Assembly: GCF_000199675.1 (NCBI RefSeq)
Contig: NC_014960.1
Location: forward strand, 2,356,001 to 2,420,000
Length of the DNA: 64,000 bases
Origin: Anaerolinea thermophila UNI-1
Lineage (GTDB): Bacteria; Chloroflexota; Anaerolineae; Anaerolineales; Anaerolineaceae
Direction: 5' to 3'
Positions 25,781 through 33,256 of this stretch are shown here, piece by piece. Position 1 is the stretch's first letter. Each line of letters starts with the position of its first letter. Position numbers and translations under genes: made by a program. Below the pieces are notes generated by a model, which did not search any database, had not been told where the DNA came from, and saw only the letters and a list, made by a program, of their open reading frames with translations.

Positions 25781-26995
25781 TCACCATTCCTCCGCCCACA
25801 GCGGATCTTCCTCGTTCACCTCCGCAAACTTGCCCGCAATCAGCGTCTCCACGTCCGTGGCACAGCCGTGCGCCGCTACGTGACGGCAGTCCGCCGCCAG
25901 CACCCCGCGCTCCTCCACGTTGCGCGCTACAAGCATCACCCGTCCGCCGTTGAGTTCTGCATTCATGCGCCACTTGGCATTCCCCTCATGCAGGCGCGTG
26001 CCGGTTTCCACTTCGACGTACCCTCTCTGCCCGTCCTTTGAGATGCACAGATCCGGGCGCGCGTTGCCCTGCACCTCGGGCAGAATCTCCACCGTCCATC
26101 CCCGCAGTCTTGCAGCGGTGGCAAACAGCAATACTGCCAGGGTATGCCCTTCCTGCTTCTCGCCTTCGTGGTCCTTCAGCAGGCGCTCCCACTCGCCCTC
26201 CACCACCTGCCAGCCCAATGCACGGCAGAACTGCCTGCCTTCCTCGCTCAGCCGCGCCACCGCCAGCCGGGTGGGCATATTCCCGGTGACGCTCATCGAA
26301 AGCGTCTGCCGCACAATCAGCCCGCTCTCTTCCAGCGCCTCGAACACCCGCCGGATGGCGCCGCTGCGGTACTGCGCACCGGTGGCATCTCCCACGTACC
26401 GCCCAATCTCGACCTGCACGTTCAAGCCCTCCGCCAGGCACTTCAGCACCATCCCCCGCCGCTTCAGGTGCAGTTCCTCATCCGCCCTGCTCATCTGCCC
26501 GCGCACCTGCCAGCGGTATTCATACGCTCTGGGGATTTTCGGCATCACAAACCCCGCCAGCCGCCCCTCCGACGCAACCGGGACCGGAGGGGGTGCAGCG
26601 GGCAGCAGCGGATTGTCCACATCCACCCTGCGCTGGTAGGGTGACGCCTTTGCCAGCGCCAGTTCCCGCTCCAGCGCGGCAATCTTCGCCTGTAAGGCGG
26701 CGATTTCCGCCGCATGACCGTTGCCGTTCCCGTTACCGTTGGACTTGCCCCAGCCTGCCTGCGGTGTCAGCGAGACTGCCAGAAAGAAACTGCGCCAGTC
26801 CTCCGGCTTCCACGTCCCCGGCGCGCCCGGGTCCAGTTGCCGCATCCGCTCCAGACGCTCCCCGTCCAGCCGGTACGCCAGTTCGGTCAGCACCCCCACC
26901 AGCGCGCGCACCTTGCGCTCCGCCATGTCGCGGAAGCCGCGCTCCGCCGTCAGCAGGTCATCCAGCATCTTCAACCGCAGATCATCCGCCGCCAT
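25781..26995 (-). CDS. Winged-helix protein with nuclease-like C-terminal domain (replication-relaxation-like)
   Basis: 404 residues from ATG 26995, chosen because GGAGG lies 7 bases upstream. A helical N-terminal part with a coiled coil (AALQAKIAALERELALAK, ~res 117) leads into a winged-helix region (res ~190-290), then a C-terminal domain with RPDLCISKDGQRGYVEVETG (~res 335-355), a P-D ... E-x-E pattern like PD-(D/E)xK folds. The same winged helix plus PDL...EVET layout recurs at 51,055, so the two are paralogues. Families with this layout include plasmid replication-relaxation proteins. It is the last gene of the Flp-pilin operon. Function not proven. Confidence 0.55.
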   Translation of the reverse strand: MAADDLRLKMLDDLLTAERGFRDMAERKVRALVGVLTELAYRLDGERLERMRQLDPGAPGTWKPEDWRSFFLAVSLTPQAGWGKSNGNGNGNGHAAEIAALQAKIAALERELALAKASPYQRRVDVDNPLLPAAPPPVPVASEGRLAGFVMPKIPRAYEYRWQVRGQMSRADEELHLKRRGMVLKCLAEGLNVQVEIGRYVGDATGAQYRSGAIRRVFEALEESGLIVRQTLSMSVTGNMPTRLAVARLSEEGRQFCRALGWQVVEGEWERLLKDHEGEKQEGHTLAVLLFATAARLRGWTVEILPEVQGNARPDLCISKDGQRGYVEVETGTRLHEGNAKWRMNAELNGGRVMLVARNVEERGVLAADCRHVAAHGCATDVETLIAGKFAEVNEEDPLWAEEW

Positions 26996-27416
26996 CCAGC
27001 GCCTCCAGCGCCGCCTGTACCGCCGCCACTGCGGCGTTGTACTCCCCGATTCCGCTCGCCCATTCCAGCACCGCCTGCGCCGCCGCATCCACCTCTGCCC
27101 GTGCCGCAGCCAGGCTCTCCACCTTCTGCGTGGACAACCGCCGCCGCACAGCGCCCACCTCAACCTGCACCCGTGCCGGGTCGGGACGCTCCCCCGCCAG
27201 CAGTTCTGCCAGCCGGTTGGTATCCTCCAGCAGCTGCAGGCGCTCCGCCCGATACGCCTGCTGGAGCTTGCGCACCTGCCACTCCTGCCAGGTGAGCAGC
27301 CGCCCGCCTTCCGGGGTAAACACCCGTCCCAGCGCCATCAGCCCCAGCAGCGCCAGAAGTGTCATCACCGCGTACCATCCGCTCTCTTTCTTCACACCGC
27401 TCAAATCAATCTCCAC
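26982..27416 (-). CDS. Small membrane protein with long coiled coil
   Basis: 144 residues from GTG 27416, which has AGGAGG 5 bases upstream; GTG 27422 is possible but overlaps that site. One membrane helix (WYAVMTLLALLGLMALG, ~res 14-30) is followed by ~100 residues of Ala/Glu/Arg helix. It overlaps the winged-helix gene by 14 bases. It lies between pilus genes and may be a structural or accessory part of the apparatus. No family recognised. Confidence 0.6.
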   Translation of the reverse strand: MEIDLSGVKKESGWYAVMTLLALLGLMALGRVFTPEGGRLLTWQEWQVRKLQQAYRAERLQLLEDTNRLAELLAGERPDPARVQVEVGAVRRRLSTQKVESLAAARAEVDAAAQAVLEWASGIGEYNAAVAAVQAALEALDGGG

Positions 27417-27489
27417 CTGCACCTCCTCTTGAGAAAACGGCTGTGGTCGAGGGGTGCGCCCCCAGTGAGCGCCTGCCCTCCCTTGCCGG

Positions 27490-27630
27490 TCACTGCATCA
27501 GGCGCAGCAGGGTGCGGGTCAGCCCCGCGTAGTATCCCGCCAGCGCCTCGGTCAACAACCGTCCCACCATTGCCGTAAGAGCCACTCGAATCAGCATCGC
27601 CCACATGGCGCCTGCCAGACTTCTGGTCAT
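27490..27630 (-). CDS. Small (46 aa) amphipathic/membrane peptide in the pilin operon
   Basis: A short frame beginning MTRSLAGAMWAMLIRVALTA and ending TRTLLRLMQ. GGAGGTGAGCG precedes ATG 27630. It fits between the TadG-like and coiled-coil genes in the same direction. The hydrophobic-amphipathic pattern suggests membrane association. No homologue recognised. Confidence 0.55.
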   Translation of the reverse strand: MTRSLAGAMWAMLIRVALTAMVGRLLTEALAGYYAGLTRTLLRLMQ

Positions 27631-27670
27631 CGCTCACCTCCAGTATGGGATGATGAGCGTCCACGCCCCG

Positions 27671-27709
27671 GTGACGTCGGACTGCCCCGGGGGTTCCTTC
27701 CGACGTCAC
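27671..27709. repeat. Perfect 11-bp inverted repeat in the pilin operon
   Basis: GTGACGTCGGA (27671-27681) and TCCGACGTCAC (27699-27709) flank 17 GC-rich bases, between the TadG-like gene and the 46-residue peptide. It may moderate readthrough or protect mRNA ends. Confidence 0.5.
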
Positions 27710-28158
27710 TGCAATCCGGCAAAGCGCATTCGGGCGTTTACAGCCGTCCGAATGGTCACCTCCTGTCCGAATGTAACCATGAGAGGCACACGGGCCTGTG
27801 CCCGGCACTCCGCCTGTCCGTTCTCCCAGTCCAGCCGCAGGGAAAGGCTGGGGGAATACTTCACCGCGCTCTTCTCCTCCAGCATCTGGTAGAACGTGTT
27901 CTGCGCCCGTCCTACCAGATACCAGTTCTGAAGGTAGCGGTCGTCCCTGATCCGCTGCCACGTTGTCCGGTCGGAAATGCTCCAGGACACATCCTCACAG
28001 GCGGCATCCGTCGCCTGCGCCAGCCGTCCGCGCACGTACAGCAGTCGTGCGCCGTCTCCAACCAGCATCAGCAGCGGAATGAGCACCAGTCCCAGAAACG
28101 CCGCCGTCCATGCCAGGCTGGAGCCGCGCTCCCGTTCTCGCCGGGTTTTGGGAATCAT
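27706..28158 (-). CDS. TadG/TadE-like pilus-associated protein
   Basis: 150 residues. It begins with a basic stretch (MIPKTRRERERGSSLAW), one membrane helix (AAFLGLVLIPLLMLVGDGARL) and a ~100-residue outer part with LYVRGRLAQATDAAC, the pattern of Tad minor pilins that remain membrane-anchored. It sits next to a TadE-like gene (1-base gap) and the Flp pilin. Expected role: pilus assembly or tip. Assignment rests on topology and context. Confidence 0.65.
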   Translation of the reverse strand: MIPKTRRERERGSSLAWTAAFLGLVLIPLLMLVGDGARLLYVRGRLAQATDAACEDVSWSISDRTTWQRIRDDRYLQNWYLVGRAQNTFYQMLEEKSAVKYSPSLSLRLDWENGQAECRAQARVPLMVTFGQEVTIRTAVNARMRFAGLQ

Positions 28159-28159
28159 C

Positions 28160-28573
28160 TCACCAGCCCTCCTGCCGGAATATAGCGTTCGCCCGTCCCT
28201 GAAACTCTGCCGGGGTGGATACCCCGAACAGCCTGCCCAGCCCGCCGAAGTAGTTCGGCACCCGGTAGGTCACCGATACGGTGATCGGGCTGCCGGGCTG
28301 TCCGCCGCCCGTCACGGATACGGTGTAGTTGCCCACCCGCACCGCTGAGAGTTTGTTCTGCGCCGCAGCGTAGGCGGCGCTGACCGGCGCAGTCTGCGCC
28401 ATGCTTCCCATGCGCGCTCCGTACTCGGCGGCGTTCGCGGCGTTGATCGCCGCAAAGCCCAGCAATGCCAGGTTCACCAGTCCCAGCGAGACCAGCAGCA
28501 GGACGGGCAGGGCGAAGGCGGCTTCGTCCAGTTCCGCGCGGCGCGATCCCAACCGTTGTATCCACCGTCTCAT
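28160..28573 (-). CDS. TadE-like minor pilin
   Basis: 137 residues with a short basic N-terminus, the prepilin-like Glu-containing segment RRAELDEAAFALPVLLL and a hydrophobic helix with NAANAAEYGARMGSMA behind it, as in TadE-like pseudopilins. AAGGAGGG precedes ATG 28573. It follows the Flp pilin by 17 bases. Expected to be processed by the prepilin peptidase encoded at 31,283. Confidence 0.75.
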   Translation of the reverse strand: MRRWIQRLGSRRAELDEAAFALPVLLLVSLGLVNLALLGFAAINAANAAEYGARMGSMAQTAPVSAAYAAAQNKLSAVRVGNYTVSVTGGGQPGSPITVSVTYRVPNYFGGLGRLFGVSTPAEFQGRANAIFRQEGW

Positions 28574-28590
28574 CCCTGCCCTCCTTGCGC

Positions 28591-28755
28591 CTAACTGCCC
28601 AGCGTGGTTGCTAGCTGCTGGAACTTGGCAGCAATCGCCTGACCCAGCGGGGACAGACCCACAATTGCCGCGATGACGAACAGGGCGATGAGCAGGGCTT
28701 TTTCGTCCAGCTCAGCCCGCGCAGATTGAAGACGAACGTACAGTTTAGCAAACAT
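28591..28755 (-). CDS. flp: Flp-type major pilin
   Basis: 54 residues, the size of Flp pilins. MFAKLYVRLQSARAELDEKA is followed by a hydrophobic helix LLIALFVIAAIVGLSPLG and ends in QLATTLGS. Cleavage before the AELDE-type stretch would leave a mature pilin of about 40 residues. CAAGGAGG precedes ATG 28755. It is the first gene after the promoter-leader at 28,795-28,868, as expected of the most abundant product. Confidence 0.8.
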   Translation of the reverse strand: MFAKLYVRLQSARAELDEKALLIALFVIAAIVGLSPLGQAIAAKFQQLATTLGS

Positions 28756-28794
28756 ACAACAACCTCCTTGAAATGAAATGGATTTAAAGCAAAA

Positions 28795-28868
28795 CGAGCA
28801 CCACCCCGGGGCAGGGGCTTTTGGTGCACGTCTGCCTGTATCATACCGAAAACGAACCGTTCGCGCAA
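28795..28868 (-). promoter_or_regulatory. Promoter-leader module P1 of the Flp-pilin operon
   Basis: On the minus strand TTGCGC (28863-28868), a 17-base spacer and TATGAT (28840-28845) preceded by GG form the promoter. The leader has GGCAGACGTG then ACC...AGCCC...CGGGGTGGT, with CCC/GGG and ACC/GGT able to pair. The same module, with the same spacing, lies at 46,252-46,326. Confidence 0.7.
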
Positions 28869-28872
28869 GTTG

Positions 28873-28911
28873 CGCAGTTGTACTGCGTGTTTTTTACATC
28901 CCTCGTATAAT
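28873..28911 (+). promoter_or_regulatory. Leaderless promoter and palindromic operator of the XRE-ImmA gene
   Basis: CGCAGT-TGT-ACTGCG at 28873-28887 is a perfect palindrome lying just upstream of TATAAT (28906-28911), which is 6 bases before ATG 28918, so the mRNA should have no leader. The palindrome recurs exactly at 30,655. Confidence 0.65.
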
Positions 28912-28917
28912 AAAGAT

Positions 28918-30123
28918 ATGAATCCGTCAGGCAGAATTTCATCTTCTCCTCGTTTAAAAATCACCCCATCCCTGTTGAAATGGGCCCGAGAACGCTCGCT
29001 GCTGGATTTCAATACCCTTGCTCGAAAAACAGGGGTAAAACCAGAAGTGCTCCAGTCGTGGGAACAGGGTGAGACAGCGCCTACCTACCGTCAGGCTGAG
29101 AAACTGGCGCATGCTCTTCACATTCCTTTTGGATATCTTTTCCTCTCCCAACCCCCCTTTGCGCCTTCTGCCGTCCCTGACTTCCGCAGATTACCCGAAT
29201 CCCAGATTGGACGTTTCAGCCCCGAACTGGAATCCGTGCTGAATGATGCAAAGCGTAAACAAGCCTGGCTGCATGAATGGCGGGTTGAGGAAGGCTTTTC
29301 GCCTTTGCCTTTTATCGGAAAATTTTCTCCGGAAGATAGCCCTCAAACGGTTGCAGAACAGATTCGTTCCGTCCTGGATCTGCCTTCCCCAACCGCTAAA
29401 GGGTTATATTCCTGGAACGAGCATTTACAAAAGCTGGTGAAACATGCCGAAAAAGCCGGTATAGCGGTAATTCGCAACGGCGTTGTCCTTTCCGATAACC
29501 GCCGTCCGTTGAGTGTGGAAGAGTTTCGCGGTTTTAATTTACCTGACAATTATGCGCCGGTCATTTTCATCAACGCTCAGGATAGTATTGCAGGGCAGAT
29601 CTTTACTCTTGCCCATGAACTGGCCCATCTTTGGATTGGGGCAGGGGGCATCTCCAACCCTTTGACCGCCGATAACCCACTGGATACTTCCGAAACCGAA
29701 CGGTTTTGTAATCGCGTTGCCGCAGAACTTCTGCTCCCTCAGAACCCTTTTCTAGAACACTGGCCATCTGGAACAACAACGCTCCCTGAAATCCTGAATG
29801 CGGCTCAACAGCTTGCCAGAGAGTTCAAAGTCAGCGCACCCGCTGTTTTGCTCCGGGCCTGTGAATTGAACAGACTGGATGCCCCTCTTTTTCGTGCTGC
29901 ATACGAAGAAATATACCGGCAGGTAATTCCACTTAGAAAGAAAACAGGCGGTGGAAGTTTCTATGCTACCTGGCAGGCCCGCAACAGCCAGACCGTTGTC
30001 ACCGAAGTTCTTCAGGCGTTGAGACAGGGAAAGGTCCTTTATCGTGACGCGGCTCGCCTGCTCAATACCAACCTCGCTACCCTTGAGAAAGCCCTGAACA
30101 GGATGAAAACAGGTCGACTATGA
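28918..30123 (+). CDS. XRE-type regulator fused to an ImmA/IrrE-like zinc peptidase (antitoxin side)
   Basis: 401 residues. An N-terminal helix-turn-helix (res ~18-72, LARKTGVKPEVLQSWEQGE) is followed by an ImmA/IrrE (DUF955) domain with HELAHLW (~res 232) and ETERFCNRVAAELLLP. Such fusions repress their own promoter and act with DUF4411 toxins. The start at ATG 28918 fits the leaderless promoter; the longer frame upstream would begin inside the operator. It overlaps the PIN toxin gene by 4 bases (ATGA). It is antisense to the pilus operon. Confidence 0.85.
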   Translation: MNPSGRISSSPRLKITPSLLKWARERSLLDFNTLARKTGVKPEVLQSWEQGETAPTYRQAEKLAHALHIPFGYLFLSQPPFAPSAVPDFRRLPESQIGRFSPELESVLNDAKRKQAWLHEWRVEEGFSPLPFIGKFSPEDSPQTVAEQIRSVLDLPSPTAKGLYSWNEHLQKLVKHAEKAGIAVIRNGVVLSDNRRPLSVEEFRGFNLPDNYAPVIFINAQDSIAGQIFTLAHELAHLWIGAGGISNPLTADNPLDTSETERFCNRVAAELLLPQNPFLEHWPSGTTTLPEILNAAQQLAREFKVSAPAVLLRACELNRLDAPLFRAAYEEIYRQVIPLRKKTGGGSFYATWQARNSQTVVTEVLQALRQGKVLYRDAARLLNTNLATLEKALNRMKTGRL

Positions 30124-30629
30124 AGTATTGCCTGGATGCCAATGTATTCATTGAGCCCAGCAAAGGGTGGTATGCTTTTGACATCGCTCCTGCATTCTGG
30201 GATGCCTTACTGGAATGGAGGCAAAAGCAAATCCTGTGCAGTATTTTGCCCATTTATGATGAGATTGTGGAGCACAAAGAGCAAAACGCCCTGGTGAGGT
30301 GGGTAAAAGAACATGGGAAGGATTTCTTTCTCCCCCTTGACGAAGATGCCTGGATTGAATTCGGAAACATCGCCGATTTGGTAAGGCGCCGCTATGAAGA
30401 TCACATCGCAGAGGATTTTCTCGACTGTTCAGATCCCATGGTGATCGCATATGCCAGAGCGCACGGCCTGATCGTTGTGACTGAAGAGAAGTGGAAGAAC
30501 GAGGACCAAAAATCTAATGGTAAGGTGGGCGGAAAGAAAATTCATATTCCCAACGTTTGCCAGCTTGTTGAGGTGCAGTGGATCAGCACCGTGGAAATGC
30601 TCAGAGATTTGAAGTTCCAGTTTAGGTGA
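30120..30629 (+). CDS. DUF4411 PIN-like toxin
   Basis: 169 residues. The PIN-type acidic residues are visible in YCLDANVFIEP (Asp6), DEIVEH, DCSDPMVIAYAR and VVTEEKW. DUF4411 proteins are predicted RNases paired with ImmA-type regulators, exactly the partner encoded just upstream with an ATGA overlap. Ends with KFQFR; a terminator-like hairpin follows at 30,674. Toxicity is inferred from the family. Confidence 0.8.
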   Translation: MKYCLDANVFIEPSKGWYAFDIAPAFWDALLEWRQKQILCSILPIYDEIVEHKEQNALVRWVKEHGKDFFLPLDEDAWIEFGNIADLVRRRYEDHIAEDFLDCSDPMVIAYARAHGLIVVTEEKWKNEDQKSNGKVGGKKIHIPNVCQLVEVQWISTVEMLRDLKFQFR

Positions 30630-30654
30630 AATTTTAGCCGGTCAGAAAGTATTG

Positions 30655-30771
30655 CGCAGTTGTACTGCGTGTTTTTTGCCCCTTACGGGGGCAAAAACGG
30701 GCAGTTTTACCGCGTTTTCGGGCGTTTTACGCAGTACAACTGTAGTTGTACGGAATGTTTTGCGTTATAAT
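30655..30771 (+). promoter_or_regulatory. Operators, hairpin and promoter ahead of the DUF4160-DUF2442 pair
   Basis: It contains an exact second copy of CGCAGT-TGT-ACTGCG (30655-30669), a terminator-like hairpin TGCCCC-TTAC-GGGGGCA flanked by T and A runs (~30674-30698), a second palindrome GTACAACT-GT-AGTTGTAC (30734-30751), and TATAAT at 30766-30771. The second palindrome covers the -35 region, so a bound repressor would block the polymerase. Confidence 0.65.
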
Positions 30772-30797
30772 CTCAACTGGAAAGTTCATCTGAGCCC

Positions 30798-31034
30798 ATG
30801 CCTACCGTTCTGGTTATTGGCCCTTATCGCTTCTTTTTCGTTTCTCTGGATTACGGTGAACCGCCTCATATCCATGTGCAACGGGAAAAGTTTGTCGCTA
30901 AATTCTGGCTGGATCCGGTCCAACTGGAAAAATCCGGTGGGTTCAAAGCACAGGAACTTAACCAGATTGGTAAACTGGTTCAGGAAAACCAGACGTATCT
31001 CTTGGAGCGTTGGTATGAGCACTTTGGTCAATGA
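30798..31034 (+). CDS. DUF4160 protein (probable toxin)
   Basis: 78 residues with the family signature: YRFFFVSLDYGEPPHIHVQRE near the N-terminus and KFWLDP in the middle. DUF4160 and DUF2442 genes form a widespread toxin-antitoxin-like pair; here they overlap by 20 bases. The spacing from TATAAT allows a short leader. Which of the two proteins is toxic is not certain. Confidence 0.75.
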   Translation: MPTVLVIGPYRFFFVSLDYGEPPHIHVQREKFVAKFWLDPVQLEKSGGFKAQELNQIGKLVQENQTYLLERWYEHFGQ

Positions 31035-31314
31035 AATCCAGCAGGCACGTGCCCAGTCCGTTCGGATTACTGAAGATATGCTCGTCGTGGAACTGACCGA
31101 CGGACGTGTTATCAGCGTCCCGCTCGCCTGGTACCCCAGACTGTGGTATGGTAGCGAGAGCGAGCGCGCTCATTTCGAGATTATCGGCGAAGGGGAGTAC
31201 ATCCATTGGCCAGAACTGGACGAGGATTTGAGTGTAAGCGGAATTCTTAAGGGACGCCGTTCCCTTGAAAACCCAGAATCCCTCAAGAAATGGCTGGCAA
31301 AACGCCAGAAATAA
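31015..31314 (+). CDS. DUF2442 protein (probable antitoxin)
   Basis: 99 residues from ATG 31015. Typical DUF2442 features: MLVVELTDGRVISVPLAWYP and IHWPELDEDLSVSGILKGR. It overlaps the DUF4160 gene and its 3' end overlaps the convergent prepilin peptidase gene by 32 bases (31283-31314), an unusual arrangement that suggests the cassette was inserted with little room to spare. Confidence 0.8.
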   Translation: MSTLVNEIQQARAQSVRITEDMLVVELTDGRVISVPLAWYPRLWYGSESERAHFEIIGEGEYIHWPELDEDLSVSGILKGRRSLENPESLKKWLAKRQK

Positions 31315-31693
31315 TCATCCACCCCACCACCCCCACCAGAAAGCCCACATAGCCCGGCATGCTGCGTTCGCGGCGCACCAGCCACCACAGCAGGTACACT
31401 CCAACCGTCCCCAGCCACGCCGCCAGGTACAGGCGCGGGTCAACCAGCGCCAGCGCCGCCAGCCCCTTCATGTCCCCGCCCGGCAGGACGCCCAGCAGGG
31501 TCAGCGCCACCGTCACCCCAGCCAGCGCCCACGCAAGCCACCCGTCCGGATGGAGCACCCGCCATACCAGCCCTGCCGCCACCGCGGGCAGGGTCAGCCA
31601 GTCGGGTACTTCCCGCCGCCGCAGGTCAAAGACGGCGCAAACCAGCAGCCAGAGGAATATGAAAACATCTCTTCCTTCGATTGTCACCTGCAT
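31283..31693 (-). CDS. tadV: Prepilin peptidase (TadV/CpaA, type A24)
   Basis: 136 residues from ATG 31693 (CAAGGAGC in front). A membrane aspartyl protease with the two expected motifs, FDLRRREVPDW (first Asp) and GGDMKGLA (GxGD). It lacks the methylase part, as usual in Tad systems. Expected to cleave the Flp, TadE-like and related pilins. It is cut off from the rest of the pilus operon by an antisense toxin-antitoxin pair. Confidence 0.85.
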   Translation of the reverse strand: MQVTIEGRDVFIFLWLLVCAVFDLRRREVPDWLTLPAVAAGLVWRVLHPDGWLAWALAGVTVALTLLGVLPGGDMKGLAALALVDPRLYLAAWLGTVGVYLLWWLVRRERSMPGYVGFLVGVVGWMIISGVLPAIS

Positions 31694-31705
31694 GCTCCTT
31701 GACGG

Positions 31706-31727
31706 TTGTACGCCAATGACGTACAAT
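31706..31727 (+). promoter_or_regulatory. Operator-like palindrome between prepilin peptidase and higB-like gene
   Basis: TTGTACG-N7-CGTACAA is a perfect inverted repeat at 31706-31726, between two divergent genes. TACAAT (31722-31727) may be a -10 box for the rightward pair. The half-sites resemble those before the ImmA and DUF4160 genes. Confidence 0.5.
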
Positions 31728-31772
31728 CACTTTGCAGCAAAACCAGACTGAAACAGCCGCCGCCTCCGCCTT

Positions 31773-32093
31773 ATGCACTTCATCGAGACTTCCGTCTTCA
31801 CCCGTCGAATTCTGGAATTAATGAGCGATGATGAATATCGAGCCCTGCAAATCTTTCTGAGCACCAGACCAGATGCAGGAGACATTATTCCGGGAAGCGG
31901 TGGACTTCGTAAAGTACGATGGCATACTGGTACCACAGGTAAACGTGGCGGCATTCGGCTGATTTATTACTGGGTGGTTCGTGACGATACCATACTGCTT
32001 TTGTTCGCTTTCCGAAAAAATGAACGTTCCGATCTAACCCCAGAACAGATTCGAATCCTGCGCCGAATTGTCGAGGAGGAATACCATGAATAA
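31773..32093 (+). CDS. higB: RelE/HigB-type toxin
   Basis: 106 residues. GSGGLRKVRWHTGTTGKRGG and IRLIYYWVVRDDTILLLFAF are the HigB-2/RelE pattern of ribosome-dependent mRNA interferases. It overlaps the antitoxin gene by 8 bases. It is a rightward insertion inside the leftward pilus operon. Confidence 0.85.
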   Translation: MHFIETSVFTRRILELMSDDEYRALQIFLSTRPDAGDIIPGSGGLRKVRWHTGTTGKRGGIRLIYYWVVRDDTILLLFAFRKNERSDLTPEQIRILRRIVEEEYHE

Positions 32094-32379
32094 CGAAACT
32101 TTCACTGAATTACTCTCCAGCGTGCAGGAAGGGGCTGACATTCTTCGCGGACGACGCCCTCCTTCTCGCGTTTTTGACATTAACTTCCAGGACGTCAAGG
32201 CGATCCGTGAGCGCCTGGGGCTTTCACAGCGCCAATTTGCCGCATTGATGGGCGTGAGCATTGACACCCTGCAAAACTGGGAACAAAACCGCCGTAAACC
32301 CCGTGGAGCAGCCAGAACACTGCTTCTCATTGCCGCCAAACATCCCGAAACCATTCTGGACATCCTGAAAACTGCCTGA
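32086..32379 (+). CDS. higA: HigA-type XRE antitoxin
   Basis: 97 residues from ATG 32086, with GAGGAGGA in front. Residues ~35-80 form an XRE helix-turn-helix (VKAIRERLGLSQRQFAALMG, WEQNRRKPRG). It neutralises the HigB-like product and should repress the pair. It ends 5 bases from the convergent amidase gene. Confidence 0.85.
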   Translation: MNNETFTELLSSVQEGADILRGRRPPSRVFDINFQDVKAIRERLGLSQRQFAALMGVSIDTLQNWEQNRRKPRGAARTLLLIAAKHPETILDILKTA

Positions 32380-32383
32380 AGCC

Positions 32384-33256
32384 TCATGGAAACACCGCCT
32401 CCCTCATCGGGTGGCCGTTGCGCTCCCAGAAGAGATTGAGCGCCGGACCCGGGTCGCGCTTGCCCTGCACGCGGTAGTGTCCCAACACATGGTCAGGGTC
32501 AACCGCAATGCCCCAGCGCACGGCAATATCCTCCACCAGCCGTTTCAGCGCATCCCGCTGCGCCTGCGGGTACTCCTCCCACCAGCGCCAGCCGAACGCC
32601 ATCCCGTAGTCCTCGTACACCGCTCCCCGCCAGTCCTGCGGCACTTTGCCGCGGTTCACCAGTTCAATCCCCACGGTGCGCGTCTCCGGTCTACCGTCCC
32701 CGCACAGAAACGCCGGGCAGGACGATACACAGCCTTCCACCCCGCAGGCGACATGGTACGCCACCGCCCGCTCCGGGACTAACTGATACACCGTCCCGTC
32801 CCGATCTACCACGTAATGCGCGCTCACCCGGCTCTGCGGGTCGCGCAGGTGCGCCAGGGCTGCGGGCAATTCGCCCTCCGTGGCATGCACCACCACCGCC
32901 TGCGGACGGTTCTCCCCGCCGTGATTGCAGGACGCCGCCACCACCGCCCCGGCGTAGTCCGGCGTGAAAGCCGCCGCCCCACCCTTTCGACATCCCTCCA
33001 GATAGGTCTGGAGGTTGTCCGGCACAGCAGTGGGTGTGGGCATGGGTGTCGCCGTTGGCACAGCCATCGGGGTGGCGGTCGGTTCAAACACCGCCGCCGT
33101 CAGCAGGGGTGTGGGGGTCGGAGAGGGCAGGGCTTGCGCCGCTGCCACTCTCGCCCTGGGGACGTGCACCAGTGCCCCCCACACCCCGCCCACCACCAGT
33201 CCGATCATCATCAGACCGGTGAGCAACTTTCTCGGCGAGACAATCTCAATCTCCAT
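32384..33256 (-). CDS. Membrane-anchored N-acetylmuramoyl-L-alanine amidase (Amidase_2/PGRP)
   Basis: 290 residues. One N-terminal membrane helix and a Pro/Thr-rich linker put the enzyme outside the membrane. The catalytic domain shows VVVHATEGELP (first zinc His), HYVVDRDGTVYQLV, AYHVACGV, TVGIELVN and the last His in HVLGHYRVQG before KRDPGPAL. It cleaves peptidoglycan, as needed to pass a pilus or transfer machine through the wall. It overlaps the CAP-domain gene by 11 bases within the pilus operon. Confidence 0.88.
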   Translation of the reverse strand: MEIEIVSPRKLLTGLMMIGLVVGGVWGALVHVPRARVAAAQALPSPTPTPLLTAAVFEPTATPMAVPTATPMPTPTAVPDNLQTYLEGCRKGGAAAFTPDYAGAVVAASCNHGGENRPQAVVVHATEGELPAALAHLRDPQSRVSAHYVVDRDGTVYQLVPERAVAYHVACGVEGCVSSCPAFLCGDGRPETRTVGIELVNRGKVPQDWRGAVYEDYGMAFGWRWWEEYPQAQRDALKRLVEDIAVRWGIAVDPDHVLGHYRVQGKRDPGPALNLFWERNGHPMREAVFP

